Assembly (NCBI RefSeq): GCF_020921035.1
Contig: NC_063157.1
Location: 5,762,501-5,826,500 of the forward strand
Reading direction: 5' to 3'
Origin: Rhodamnia argentea
Lineage: Eukaryota > Streptophyta > Magnoliopsida > Myrtales > Myrtaceae
Length of the DNA: 64,000 nucleotides
Position numbers and translations under genes: made by a program. The notes under the pieces were generated by a model. It worked only from the letters and a program-made list of their open reading frames with translations, ran no database searches and was not told the DNA's origin. Below are positions 37,090-51,560 of the stretch, piece by piece (the stretch's first letter is position 1; every line of letters starts with the position of its first letter).

Positions 37090-40000
37090 CAAATGAGGAC
37101 AGATAAATTTTACTCGCATGGGCGGCAAAATTCAAAATTAAATTATTGAAAATCTTGATAGGTAGTTCGGTACAGCTAAAATAAAAATAAAGAATATTCA
37201 AATACGACTTTAAATAAAATTAAAAAAAAAAACATGTTTGCTGGTAATTGAGAATATATCACTGAATTGTACTAATTTCTTCCCAATTAAGTAACACCGG
37301 AAAAATAAGAACTACATAATTCGTATCTCATTCGATCATATTCTTTGAGAGAATGAAATATATTTTCGTTTGATAGAAAGAGAACGAAATCTTCATTTGG
37401 TCTTAATCCTTGCTATAACGACCCAAATTACTGTTAGCTTACATTACAAAATTAAAGAACCGTCGTAATTAGTATTTAGTGAAGAAAATAGCCTGTGACG
37501 GGGAAAGATTAGAGGTAAGACACATAGACGCCAAGTGGCGCTGTGTGTCACCACGAGGATGACACGTGGCCGCCCGCCTCTCTTTACTGCCACTTCATGC
37601 CAACATGTCACCACTGGTGCCACGCAGCAACAAGTTTCAACCCCCCGGCGCCACACGTCATCACATGGCAATTGACGATGCTAACTCGTGGGCGCCCGCT
37701 TCCGCTATAAATAACGCTTTCTCCTTCCATTTCCGACCGTAACAAGCCTCGACCAAACAACCCATCGGCAACTCCCTCAGCGGTCGGCTCCTCCTCTGCT
37801 TGAGTCTTGATCGGCGGCTTCGAGATTTGACGATGATAATCAACGAGCTGTTCTAAGCCCCGTGTGCTAGCCCTTTACGCTGCCTATCCCTTTCGCCTCC
37901 TCATCACGGCACCGTAAAAGGAAGGGTCGCTCGAAGCTCGTTTCTATGGCGATTTTCGTCTTGTTTTCTTAAAAAATAGAATCTAAGGCAAATAGATCTG
38001 TAGTCCTTATTACTAGACTTCCTATGGTTTGTCGTTGTGAGTGTTAAGCACCGATCAATCTTGATTGTGGTGAATGTGGCATGATTTTGAGACCTTAAGC
38101 TTGTGTATGATTGCATTTGACGATGGTGAACTTTTTCTCCAATCTCACGATTTTGTAGAAGGTTTAGTCGTTTGGCCTAGTGATCATACTTGTTGGGATT
38201 AATACTTACTCCGTCGGTTAAAATGTTTTTCAGCATATTAGAATGCCGGATCCACTGACTCTCGTGCAACAACGTTTCTATGGTGAACCCTTGTGGATAA
38301 GTCGATCTACAGAATAGTATACGTAATCCCGACTCAACAGTCCTTTACGGATTCATTATAAGATGATCCGTTCTCAAGTTTATGTGAATGAAGGACCACT
38401 AGTTGAAGGGCTGCATTCAAGTTCAAAGTCGTGTACCATCGCGACCTAACGGGATTGATAGGTCCTATTTTACCTCACCAGTTTGACAGGGATAGTGAGG
38501 TTGAGAATATGGATGACGATAGGGAGTTCGGGGCATACACTATTATAATGTTTCAGTCCGGTGCTAGTATTTAAGAGTAGATGACCTTCCTTTGTAAATC
38601 CTCTTGGCTTAATTCGTGTAAATAAAGAAGTGATGTATATAGCGTAGATCATGTGTGAATATGCAATATATAATCAATTTGCTGAACGATCTTACTATTA
38701 GCGATGTACCTTATCGGATTAGTGAAACTCATTAAGGCCATACCCTATGAGGCGTGCTCGTCGTGTGATTGACATGCACTTGTGCTTGTATGGCCGTTTT
38801 GTTTGTTTTTAGTTAGTATTTCGTATGCACCAAGTATGCTATGCATAATAAGAGATTAAATCAAAGCGCGAAATTAGCAAGCGGGTGGCGGATCGGGACG
38901 CCACACTTGTAGAGTAAAAAAGGAATTCCACTGGATATGCTCGAACCCACTCGGTTCGGATTGTAAGCCGCAACTCGCTTGCATAAAGCTAGAATCGCTA
39001 GTAATCGCCGATCGCCCATACGAAGGTGAATTTGTTCTCGGGCCTCGCACACACCATCCGTCACATTATGGGAGCTGAAAAATGTGATTGACTGGTTTAA
39101 ATGATATAATTGGGCCAATTGGCGAGATTTTAATTAACATCTAATAATTTTATACTTAACGGGATTAATTAACCTTTCGTACTTGCAATATCAAAGGAAC
39201 TTTTGACTTGGACCTTTTTTTAAGGTTTAGCAAAAAAATTAGTTCCATTAACTAATGAAATCAAAATGTCAGTCGAAAATTGAATGTTTTTTTTTTCATT
39301 GCAAAGATGAGATTGTAAGTACTATTGATGGGTTTTAAGTTTTTACGATTACTTAGGAATTAAGTGATGTTTTAGACTCCTCGATCACCGTCATTCAGAT
39401 TTCTGTCGATTACTTAGGAATTAAGCGATGTTTTAGACTGGTCAATCACCGACATTCAGATAGCTGTCGCTTGTGGTACGTTTGCAAACCAACCAGGAGG
39501 CAGAGAATTGCTCAGTAAGGAATGAAAATGGTCGAAATCGCACAAATTTCCCTCTATCCCACTCTCATGCAAATTTCAATGATGAGTTGATTTCATAAAA
39601 CTTAAACATTTTAAAAGTATTTTTCAAAAAATGATCGCTCGAATCACTTACAGAAATAAAGAAAAAGATATTTTTATCGTCCACGAAAATATTATACGTA
39701 GATTATTATCACTAACGAACACATTTTTCATTGATTAAATGTTCTTAAATAAAACAAAACATTCTTAAATAAAATAACCGGTTGCTTTTGGAAATATATA
39801 TTTTCAAATCATTCATTTATTATGAAATAAACAGAGCCTGTTCTATTTTTTTTTTTTACACCCACTGGTATTTCCCTCATTTTCCTCCTTTTTTCCAAAC
39901 AGAGTATTAGTGTACCAATTAGTAAAATCAATCTTGTTATAGACGGCAGCATAGATGAATCAGAATTGTATTCCGATACAAGCAATTGCAGATTTATTGG

Positions 40001-40840
40001 AATTAATTTTTCAAACTTTCACCCATTTGGTCCGTTGAAGATAATTGCTCAGCCAAAAATACTTAACGGTCAATGGAATATTAATGCATAAAATTAACAA
40101 AGTGAATTCTTACATCTAAAGATATGAAAATACTTTCCAAAAATTACACATCTTGAATCTTTCAATTTTCCTTTTTCCTTTTTTTTTTTCACTTTGCATC
40201 TTTCGCACTAATTGTGCTGATACAATATCTCATCTCATGACGATTTCAAATTTGAAGTTGGCTATCAAGAATATAAGTATTAATTTTTTTTAAGGGAAAA
40301 TGAATCAAATTCTCTCTCAACTTTTGTCCAGTATGCAATGTCATCCTCAGTTCAATCCTTGAATTGTAAACAAGTCTTCAATTTCCTAAACTATGTGAAA
40401 TATTTAATGTAATCCTCCAATTAATTCAATTTAACGAAATCTACTGATGCAACTTTCAATCCATTAAATTTGAAAAGTGGGACAAAAAAGAGAGTTACAA
40501 TTGGATTACTTAAGTAATGCTCAACCGAATATTAATTACTGACCGACACGTTAAAGCCCTAAATTTTTTTTTCCTTTTTATAAAATAGATGGATAAAAAG
40601 ATGGACAAGTCGACTCAGCATCTAATAATCTATATCATCAAATATAGAAGGACTGCATTGTACATTTACAAATAATTCACGGATTATATCGAATAAATTA
40701 AAATAACGATATTACACGCTAGGTTAAAGTTTAGGCACCGTAACAAAATGATAGGTCGAACAAATTTTAGGACTTCAAAATAAAAAGGAATAAAAAAATT
40801 AGCGATCCAAGAAACGACAGCGTAGGTCTTTGAGGTCAAA
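37090..40840. other. Intergenic, AT-rich with a GC-rich segment
   Basis: 37480-37870 is GC-rich with a TATA-like CTATAAATA at 37705-37713 and could be a promoter or LTR fragment; no coding sequence follows that I can recognise. 39350-39470 contains a short internal direct repeat (CGATTACTTAGGAATTAAG(T/C) and GATGTTTTAGACT twice). 40296-40760 shows the 'TTTAG...AATGTAATCC...TAGGTTAAAGTTTAG' pattern of the MITE family at 22470 but with poorly preserved ends. Confidence 0.5.
38951..39076 (+). pseudogene. Nuclear insertion of plastid DNA: 16S rRNA 3' region fragment
   Basis: About 126 bp align with the 3' part of plastid 16S rRNA: TCGGATTGTAAGCCGCAACT, AATCGCTAGTAATCGCCG, CCATACG..GGTGAAT, CGGGCCT, ACACACC..CCGTCACA and TATGGGAGCTG appear in the correct order. 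Most differences from the plastid consensus look like C-to-T or G-to-A changes, as expected for an old, methylated nuclear copy. It is far too short to function. The flanks do not continue as plastid sequence. Confidence 0.85.
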
Positions 40841-40914
40841 CGCGTTAGAGCGTGCTCCTCCCAGCTTCGATTCGAGAGGTGATAATTGAACGGCGACTAC
40901 AAAAACAGAGAGAG

Positions 40915-40955
40915 GAAGGAGAGAGAGAGAGAGAAAGAGAAAGAGAAAGAGAAAG
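40915..40955 (+). repeat. (GA)n/(AAGAG)n run in the ARF1 5' leader
   Basis: A purine-rich run of GAGA units changing into GAAA units lies in the probable non-coding first exon of the ARF1 gene. That exon ends GACCAAG/GTAAGC at 41007, and the leader intron ends at TGCTAG (41446), twelve bases before the start codon. Confidence 0.7.
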
Positions 40956-41446
40956 CGAGTCTCGTCTTCTTCTCCTTCTCGGGAGAGATCGCTTCTCATC
41001 GACCAAGGTAAGCCTCAAAATCTATGGCACTTCTCGATCGAGCAGATCCAATCCGATCCATTTCACGTTCAATTTCATCCTCATCTTGTTCGTCAGCCGA
41101 TTCGTGTGAAGTTTTTTAGTTTTTTCTCGTATTCTCTGCAAAGCTCGTCTCTCTGTTAGATCCGAACCAGTCAGCTGTTGATCTGATCGCAGACGCATCG
41201 AACTTGGTGTCGTCTCGAGCGGCTTAGCGGTCTCTGTGTTTTTTTTTTTTTTGGTCAGAAGCGATCTCTGTGTTGACGCGTTTCATTTCAGTCTCCTCGC
41301 CTCAATAATTGCTTTACGTTTCCCATCCGAGTCCCTCCTTTAAATTGTTCAGTTCAATTTTGTTTGGTTTTGATTTGATATACATCCATAGGCTGTTGCG
41401 ATCTCCCTTTAATGTGCGAATGTTTGCTTAATGATTCGATTGCTAG

Positions 41447-43727
<2,281 letters not shown>

Positions 43728-45569
43728 GGCATTTGAGGATTTTGATTGGCAGACATGCTGAAGTAATTTGATCCTGGGACAGAATTGATTTTCCTTTGCT
43801 GATGAACGTTATAATAGTATGCTAGAATCCTTTTATGTGTCATGCAAGTTTGTGTAGTTCTTTCCTGAAGCTAATTACACCTAGATGTAAACTCGAAGTC
43901 ACATCATGTCTTAACTCAGGGTGAGTAAATTTCTTGTGCTGTTGAAGTAAATCTTGAGGTCCATGAATAAAGTATGTAGATTTGGCTTCTGCTTCTACAC
44001 GTCATTGAGAAAGGATTTCATTGTGGCTATAGTTCGATGATGTTCCATGGACCGAGAATATCTGAACCATCGGAAGTGTATTAGGTTGAGCATTTAGCTG
44101 TCTCGGCAGTCCGTTGGATACACAAGGAAAGTCATGAAGTTGGCTTGTTCTGCCCGCCTGATTCTCTTTTCCTGATAAATGTTGTGTGTTTTCTTGAAAC
44201 TTACTCATCCAACCACAAGAAATAGCTATCATTACTTGTTATACATAGGTTATGTCGTACTGTAAGAAACTTGCTCGGGGACGCAGAAGGTAGGATGGCG
44301 GAAACGTTATGCTTCCATTTCTATAATTTGAGCAACGCATGTCCCGTAGTTCTCGTGCTTTTGACACGATCAATTGGTATTTGGTTTGACTGGCAGCTCT
44401 GGAAGTCCTCAAATGATTCTAGTCTTCTAGACCAGGCCAAGCCACGATTCGGAATTTATAAATTTCCACGAGAATCGTGTACTATGATTGCCTAAATATC
44501 CTCCTAAATCTTCTTCAAAGGCATCCCCTAGCATTTGGTTTCATTCACGAGCAGCAGAAAAGGAAGATATGGTGGCCGGAGTACGGAGCCTCACTTCTTA
44601 TGCCGACATCGTTATCCTCTATATTAGAGCAAACGCAATATAGGTCAACTCTGAGTATCCTGTGCGTAATGCTATGTCGGTCTGCCGATACGGCTCTCGC
44701 CCGTTGTTACTTCTGTCTCTGGATTTGCCCACCATTTTCGCTCCAGGCTTTGTCGTCCTAGGAATAGTATGCGGTCCAAGTGCGGGCACACGTGTGTTTC
44801 TCTAACAAATTCAAAACTGCCCTCCCACATGATGTTCACAACCGCCGTTATTAACTTCCTTAAACGCGAGTAAGTTTGCTAGTCTGCTTCGTAACCAAGC
44901 TAACATGGGCTTGTCTTGCACTCGATGACACATCGGAACTCCTCTTAACTACGGTTGCCCATGTATACGTGTGCTGTCAACGGTCAACGGTTCGGTTGGG
45001 GGCATATGTTCGCTGCGACCCGAAACCGATAATAAACGGCATCTGACCCGAACCGATAACAACGGCTGAGTGAATCGCATCAGTTGGGGGTGGTGAGTGG
45101 AGGCGCATGTGCATGTTGTGGAGTGGCTCCAAATCGGAGGCCATGTGTCGTGCTCATATGCCGCTGTCCCTAATCGACTTCGCCGATTGGACTGATTGGA
45201 CTCATCGTAGGAGCTTTCGCAGCCACTAGGTCTCCATCCAACATCATCGCACTTTTAGTGTCAGGTTCTTCTCTAACAACTTTCTAATTAGATCGACAGA
45301 GCAGTTCAGTTTCCATCGTGGGACGGGTTGAGCCTTTTCACTTTGGGACTTAATAGTGACGAGGGAACCCTACCGCAGATAAGGTTAGGCCAAATTGTCG
45401 TACCGCCTGAATGCCACTGATTAGTGGCTCGAATATCTTCTTTTTTGAATTTTGATTTTGGGCTAGAGAGACTAACTTCAGTTTTGGCAAAGAAGAAAAG
45501 GGCATGTAATTAAATGGGTACTTTCATAGAAGAATTTGGCTTAATCATAAGAAAAAAAAAAACGGCGGC

Positions 45570-45830
45570 TAATTCTATCTTTAATTTGACCAATTTAATC
45601 CTAAATCGAAAATTCGAAGAGAAATAATAAAAAGAAGGCAAAGAAAAAAAAAGAAACTTAAATGAAATTTAAAGAATTCAAAAATCGTCCATATCAGAGC
45701 CGGTCGTGTCATGTAAAATGATTTGACGTCCAACGTCAGCGATTTTAGTCAAAATTGGCTAGAATGACTATATTGATGAATTATCAAAATTCTTAGGACT
45801 AAATTCGCCAAATTAAAAAAAAAAATTATG
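45570..45830. mobile_element. MITE-like inverted-repeat element, degraded
   Basis: The left arm TTTAATTTGACCAATTTAAT reappears inverted near the right end (GGACTAAATTCGCCAAATTA). Between the arms lie A-rich DNA and a core with CGTCCAACGTCAGCG. Ends and target duplication are not clear. Confidence 0.45.
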
Positions 45831-47439
45831 ACCGAACTAGTCGTTGTACAGTAGCTTTATCGATAATTACCCCGTTCTTTTCGGATAACACGTATTATTG
45901 GTCTCACAAAACTTCCCCCCCCTTTCTTTTTTGGTAAAAGAAAATTTTAAGTTATCAAGTTCAAATTAACATTAATTGAGAGTTTGTACACGTTTAAGGA
46001 ACTAGCCAGCTACTCCAAGAGCACTAATGCACGTGGGGGGGAGAGACTGTTTCACGGCCACAACATCAGTTCCCCCCAAGGACACTAATGCTTCCACTTA
46101 ACTTTCTCACGTAGCATGTCTAATTAAGGTTTCTTGTGTACTTGGGCATGTCTTAATCCGATGGTCGATGGCTGTTTGTTGGGGGCTTTACATCATATGT
46201 TAGGAACGGGTCATCTTCCGAGTTGTTCTTAGCCCTAAAAACCGAGTGTGATCAAACGATCTAATCAATCCCCACGTTGCTCTCCACCCTGTTTCTTCCC
46301 TCTCTCCACACCCTGCTTGTGGCTCCAGATCGTTGGAGCCTAACCCGTGTTTTGACTCGTGATTAGACTCCTTGGACCCTTGTGGGCTTTGCTTCCTCTG
46401 CCCCTTTGCTACTTTAAATCTTGTGGCTAAGAATCATTAGCCCGACTCGTGCTTTGTCTAACCTATCCTCACCATAACTGCTAACAGATCGTCTTTACTG
46501 TCTAAATGCTGTGTTTTTGTTTTGTTTTTGCATTAGTGTCATGTTTTTGTCGGAACGGGTGCCAATATTTCATGGGTTTCGCTTGCTCGCTTGAGGGGCG
46601 TTTGTTTTGAGAAAAATTTTTGTGAGAAAGGAAAATAATTTTTAGGAAAATGTTTTTCTCTTTTTCAAATAGAGAATTTCTTTTCCTTAAACATGCGTAC
46701 TTACTTTTTTACAGTGGACAAATTTTCCGTTAATGGGTTAATTTCAACAAACCAAAGCGGTGTAAGTAACAACTAATTCATGGAATTTTTTTTAACTCAG
46801 ACAAATGCACCCTTAATTAGCAAATTATGGACGGGCAAAATGAATGTGTTAGGCGGTAGGAGCTTAAGTTGGAATTATGTGATAATTTTAGGGTTAATAA
46901 GTAAATTTTTGATCTGGACATGTCACATGAAAGGAGGGTCTAATAATCAAAGACTAAAAGAACCATCTATTTTCTAATATTTTGGTCGTCAATTTGAAAT
47001 CACTAATCTTCGTGTAATAAACTACCTGTAGGACTTTTGCTCACATTTGAAATTTCTCGTAGGCTCATCAAATTTAGAAATATTTCCATAGGGAATTCCT
47101 GTATTTATGGAGTTGGATATTATTTTACATTCAATTTTCAGGTACTTATTTTTTCGTCCGTTTGCTTTCCCTTTCTTTATATCATGCTAAAGATTTTATA
47201 ATTGAAGATACTGCTATTTCCGAGATTTCACAAAAATGAGAATTGCCCTACCCTTGCATGCAGTTTGGAGTATTCATTTATGAAATTGAAATGTAACCAA
47301 CTGGAATTGTGAGGAAATTTAGAAATTGATCAATGATCCAATTTGAGTACCTCTTTTGAATGGGAGGCGAGGCCGGTCTAGGGCCGCGAAACTTCTCTCC
47401 GACCACAGTAGCAGTAGGTTTAGATTTAGGAAAGACAAA

Positions 47440-47625
47440 AAGGAAAAAAACTAAATAATTATTAAAATATTATAAAAATGTTCATGTCGGCGCCGGCCGG
47501 TAAAGTGAACCGAATTGGCACAATTACAAAAACCTCAGAACTCAAGCGGCCAAAAAAAAAAAAAGGAATGAATTGGCATAATTACGATAAGTTTAGAACT
47601 GTTTTGGTAATTATCCCATACAGAA
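47440..47625. mobile_element. Remnant arm of the same family as the 55.4-kb Pack-MULE
   Basis: ATTATTAAAATATTAT, then a GAATTGGCA(C/T)AATTAC motif twice, then TAGAACTGTTTTGGTAATTA follow the same order as the right arm of the element at 55436-56406. The opposite arm was not found; a GC-rich stretch (GGCGAGGCCGGTC) lies just upstream. Confidence 0.5.
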
Positions 47626-48810
47626 TGAACCTAGGATGTAGGGGAAAAAAGCAGACAATGATTGGATTGAGTTGTTCTTTATATACAATTATCGATCTCT
47701 AGCTACATACATATTAACTATGAAGAGGACGAAAATTGTTTTGAGCATCGACAAAATCAGGAGATCCAATCACTCAAACTAACTCGACATATACAACTCA
47801 TCAGATACCCTTGCAATTTAGAGTCCACATGCCAAAGCAAAATTATTAGTTGGACGCTCTTAATTTGAATATAACAGAGTACATCTTAGATACACATGAT
47901 CAGATTTTGTATCCAGGTGATTGGAATGGTGGATCTTCATGGGCTTTTTCAAACTTTAAAGGGCCAACCTTTTCCTCACTCGCTGTTCTTCATGGCCTGC
48001 TCTTCTCCATCGAATTTGATTTGCAAGGGACTCCGATTCAGATAATTCTTGTTTCGTTGTCAATGTTGATTTGATTTTGCCGAGAATTAAGCGCGCCATA
48101 AGATGCAGTCTTAACATACGAAACCTATCCTGAATTTAGGGAAAACTTTCTTGGGACAAACGCAGAGGTTTACGAAGCAATTGCGGGGCATCGGCGATCA
48201 ATTAGAGTAACGATTCGAACTTAGACTCGCAAAATCAGATATGCCGATGATAGTCACCGGAGAAGTGGTTGGACTGACGCTGAAATTTGGTTACCCTAAA
48301 GTTTTTATCTTCTCATATAAGACCTTGGATGAGCTTTAGTGCCGCCTAATTGCTTCCTCAAAACCATACGCCCGATAAATTCCTTCCATTTGGTATTTCG
48401 GAAAATGATATCCGTCGCTCGATCTCGAGCGGACTCGAACTCGACCGACGTGCGTGTCTAGGACAATAGATTTTTGAGTTTCGGACGTATCTTTATATTT
48501 ATTTTTCCGTTTCGAAACTATTAGACAACAAAAGGTATATGTGCACGTGAGCCCACGCCCTTGCATCCATAAGTTGTTCTGTATAGACCGAGAAACGGTC
48601 AACCTTTTAACCTGTGGTTCGTATCTCATGCATGGCATGGACGCTCCAACGCGTCACGAGCTTACCAAGGTGACGAAATGATATTTCTTTACAACCCTAA
48701 CGTACGACCATCGTGGCAAATTAAATATTTATACACGTCTTAAATACCTTTGCATTACTTAATCTCACGTACGAAAATAAGAAAGGAAGAGCAAAATATC
48801 CCACGCCACT

Positions 48811-48818
48811 CTATAAAA
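48811..48818 (+). promoter_or_regulatory. TATA box of the MYB gene
   Basis: CTATAAAA at 48811, about 120 bp upstream of the start codon, implying transcription start near 48840 and a leader of roughly 90 bp containing a CT-rich stretch. This is the cleanest core promoter in the window. Confidence 0.65.
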
Positions 48819-48931
48819 ACCCAACCCTAGTAAACATTTTATCTCATTAAACTCCTCTCCCTCACTTCCTTATCCTCCAAAAACCTCCTTGTTTCTCTCT
48901 CTCTAGACCCAAAGAGAAAAAGAACAGAAAC

Positions 48932-51560
48932 ATGGACAAGAAACCATGCGACGGCAATGGCAAGTCCCAAGATGTCGAGGTGAGGAAAGGGCCGTGGACG
49001 ATGGAGGAGGATCTCATCCTCATCAACTACATAGCGAATCACGGCGAAGGTGTTTGGAACACCCTAGCCAAAGCTGCCGGTACAAACCATACGATCCTTC
49101 TTCGATGTGGCTGATTAGCTTCCTCTCGGGCACCTTCTATGTCGCTTCGATGTTCCTTGAAATCACGGAAAGTTCGTGGCGGCACGTGTTCGTGCATGTC
49201 GGTAATGAAAATAATCTGATGGGGGGTTTGTGTTTGTAGGTCTGAAGCGTACCGGGAAGAGTTGTCGGCTCCGGTGGCTGAACTATCTGCGACCCGACGT
49301 CCGGAGAGGCAACATCACTCCCGAGGAGCAGCTCTTGATCATGGAACTGCATGCTAAGTGGGGAAACAGGTGAGAATGGTGCACATAAAAGTCGCGACTT
49401 CTCGTTACGTTGGTTCCAGCAAATATAATACCCATCAACCAAATTGGAAACAAGTTCCTGTAGGATCACCAAGAGCTTTAAACTCTAATCTTCAATGTTT
49501 GAAGATCCTTCATGACTTCCTCCAACTCTTCTTAATCTGTTTCCTTCTGTATATAATGGGATTAAGGAGGTCGCCTTCCTAAGAGCCCCTATATGTACGT
49601 GAGACTTAAGAACTTCATCAAAGAGAGAGGCTCACGATCCAAAGGAGAATTCCTGGCCACAAGAGAGATTTCAACACATGGGCTTACGGGGTTTCATGGC
49701 TAGGAATTTTTCCTGGAAATTTTTTTTCCTAGGATTTCCTGGCCACCAGATTAGATCCCACGTTGTCTTGAGTCTTCTGAACTTTCTGGAATTCCAACAT
49801 TTTAAAGGCAACGAGTCATCCTAGGGTATGGCCGAAATAATTAGGCTTCCAATCTCTTTGTTCCCTGCTCTGTTCCTTCTTGCCAATCCAATTACTCTAT
49901 TGTTTTATCTGAAGAAGATGCACGTCGTATTTTTTGCTGTGCTGATTCTCCTCTATATGCCCTTTTGCTCCAATATTGCAGTACGGAGACATGCATCCAA
50001 CATAATTTTCTTTCTAGACACCGAATGTCGTTCCGCGAAAAATTTGATTATCGATTTTTCTTTCTCGACACTTGACTAATTTCGCAGGTTGTGAAGTATA
50101 CGTATAGATTTACAGACACGAGCAAAGGCACTTCTTTCGAGCCAATTGCTTTTCACAGGATTATACCTAAGAGACGCATGCGACGATAACATAAGTCATA
50201 AACCCGCTTAATTTTTTTTTAATGCTAAAAGATTAGAGTGATTATGTGAACAAATTTGCTATATCCTCTTCTTTTCCTTTTTAGTAACCTTTTTCCTTTA
50301 GATGCAAGATTCTCACGTACCTAATTCTTCGGAAGACGCAGCTGTCATTGATAAGGAAGGCATGTTATCCACCCCAGCCATTCAGATTTCACACTGAAGA
50401 GTTTCCAATTTTGGCTGAACCGCTTTTGGTTAGTCACATGTTAATTCTCTCCTTTGGGGATTGGCTTGAAGTTGACATAAACCATACCCTTTTTACCTCT
50501 TCTTGACATTGCTGGGCCCCTCCGACCTAAAAACTCCCGCGTTTAGAGAGAGAAGGTGGCCTTGGTCTCTCTCTCTCTCTCCTCTATTCATCACGTGGTC
50601 AAATGTCAAATTGCCTCCTTACTTTCTCTGTCCGAAACTGAATCGTACGTTAAAAACCTAAGTCCCCCATGCATCGGAACGTTAAGTTTTTTTCACTGCA
50701 TTAAACCTCGGCGAGTTATCACGGCAGCTCGCGACGATTATTACATTTCATGTGGTCTATGTCCGGTCATTCTTTCAAGACATCTCTATCATTTAATAGA
50801 AAAGTTAATGGCAGGTTATTGTTCATCAGTTCTGGTCATAAGATTCATCTTATCGTCCTTTTCGAGCAATTCGATTTCTTTATCATCGAAAGGATTGTTA
50901 CTGTAGTCGGGACATACATCCATGTTTCTCCTTAACGAGAGTCTCGTATAGTTTCTCCACCGTCCTCTCCTTCATCGATCCAGCACTCGCTCGCTCTTTT
51001 CTTCTGAAGTTTTTACTTGCTCATTGCACATATCGAGATTTGTGTGTTTTAACTCGTTTTTTGTAACGTCGCACCAGCTTCGAATAATAAGGGATGGCTT
51101 TTAACTTAGTTTCTGTGAAGATGATCGAAATTTTAGTTATAGACATATTGTCAGTAGAGTTCAGTTTGCAGCAGTTTCTTCTCGGCCCTTAGTTTGCAAA
51201 CGTCTGTACTCACCCGCCAAATGCAGGTGGTCTAAAATTGCAAAGCATCTGCCCGGGAGGACCGACAATGAGATAAAGAACTTCTGGAGGACTAGGATCC
51301 AAAAGCACATCAAGCAAGCAGAGGCTTTCTCCGGTCAGAGCTCCGAGATGAATGATCAAGCCAGCACAGCCCAGATGTCCAGCATGCCGGAGCCAATGGA
51401 GATCTATGACTCGCCGCCATCATTCCAAGGCGGTGGCAACAGCAGCAACAACAACAACAACAACATGGAGGCTTTTCCAGCGAACTTATCGGTTGAGTCG
51501 AACGAAGCCTACTGGAGCATGGACGATTTATGGTCGATGCAGCTACTCAACGGGGACTGA
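48932..51560 (+). CDS. MYB21: R2R3-MYB transcription factor, subgroup 19 (MYB21/MYB24/MYB57 type)
   Basis: Nuclear DNA-binding activator; in Arabidopsis this subgroup acts under jasmonate in stamen and petal maturation. Exons: 48932-49079, 49240-49369, 51227-51560 (TGA); 203 residues. R2 runs from [18 protein letters not shown] to [10 protein letters not shown], and R3 from [19 protein letters not shown] to [17 protein letters not shown]; the regular Trp pattern is complete. The C-terminus [16 protein letters not shown] (188-203) is the subgroup-19 activation motif, also involved in binding JAZ repressors. A short Asn run (NNNNNN) sits in the linker. Intron 2 is unusually long (1.86 kb). MYB21 versus MYB24/57 is not resolved, so the symbol marks the type. 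Confidence 0.94.

Larger units (their letters stand above)
43728..48800. other. Intergenic region between ARF1 and MYB
   Basis: ARF1 3' UTR probably extends to near 43990. Beyond it no gene is supported; the longest open frames (75-95 codons at 44271-44761) show no domain. The rest is AT-rich, with two MITE-like remnants listed separately and a GAAAAT/ATTTTC-rich patch at 46600-46700 like those at 5770-5930 and 21060-21210. Confidence 0.55.

Noticed and set aside
37690..38120. TATA box followed by a possible gene
   Set aside because: No open frame with family resemblance follows on plus; minus-strand frames of 60-75 codons look random.
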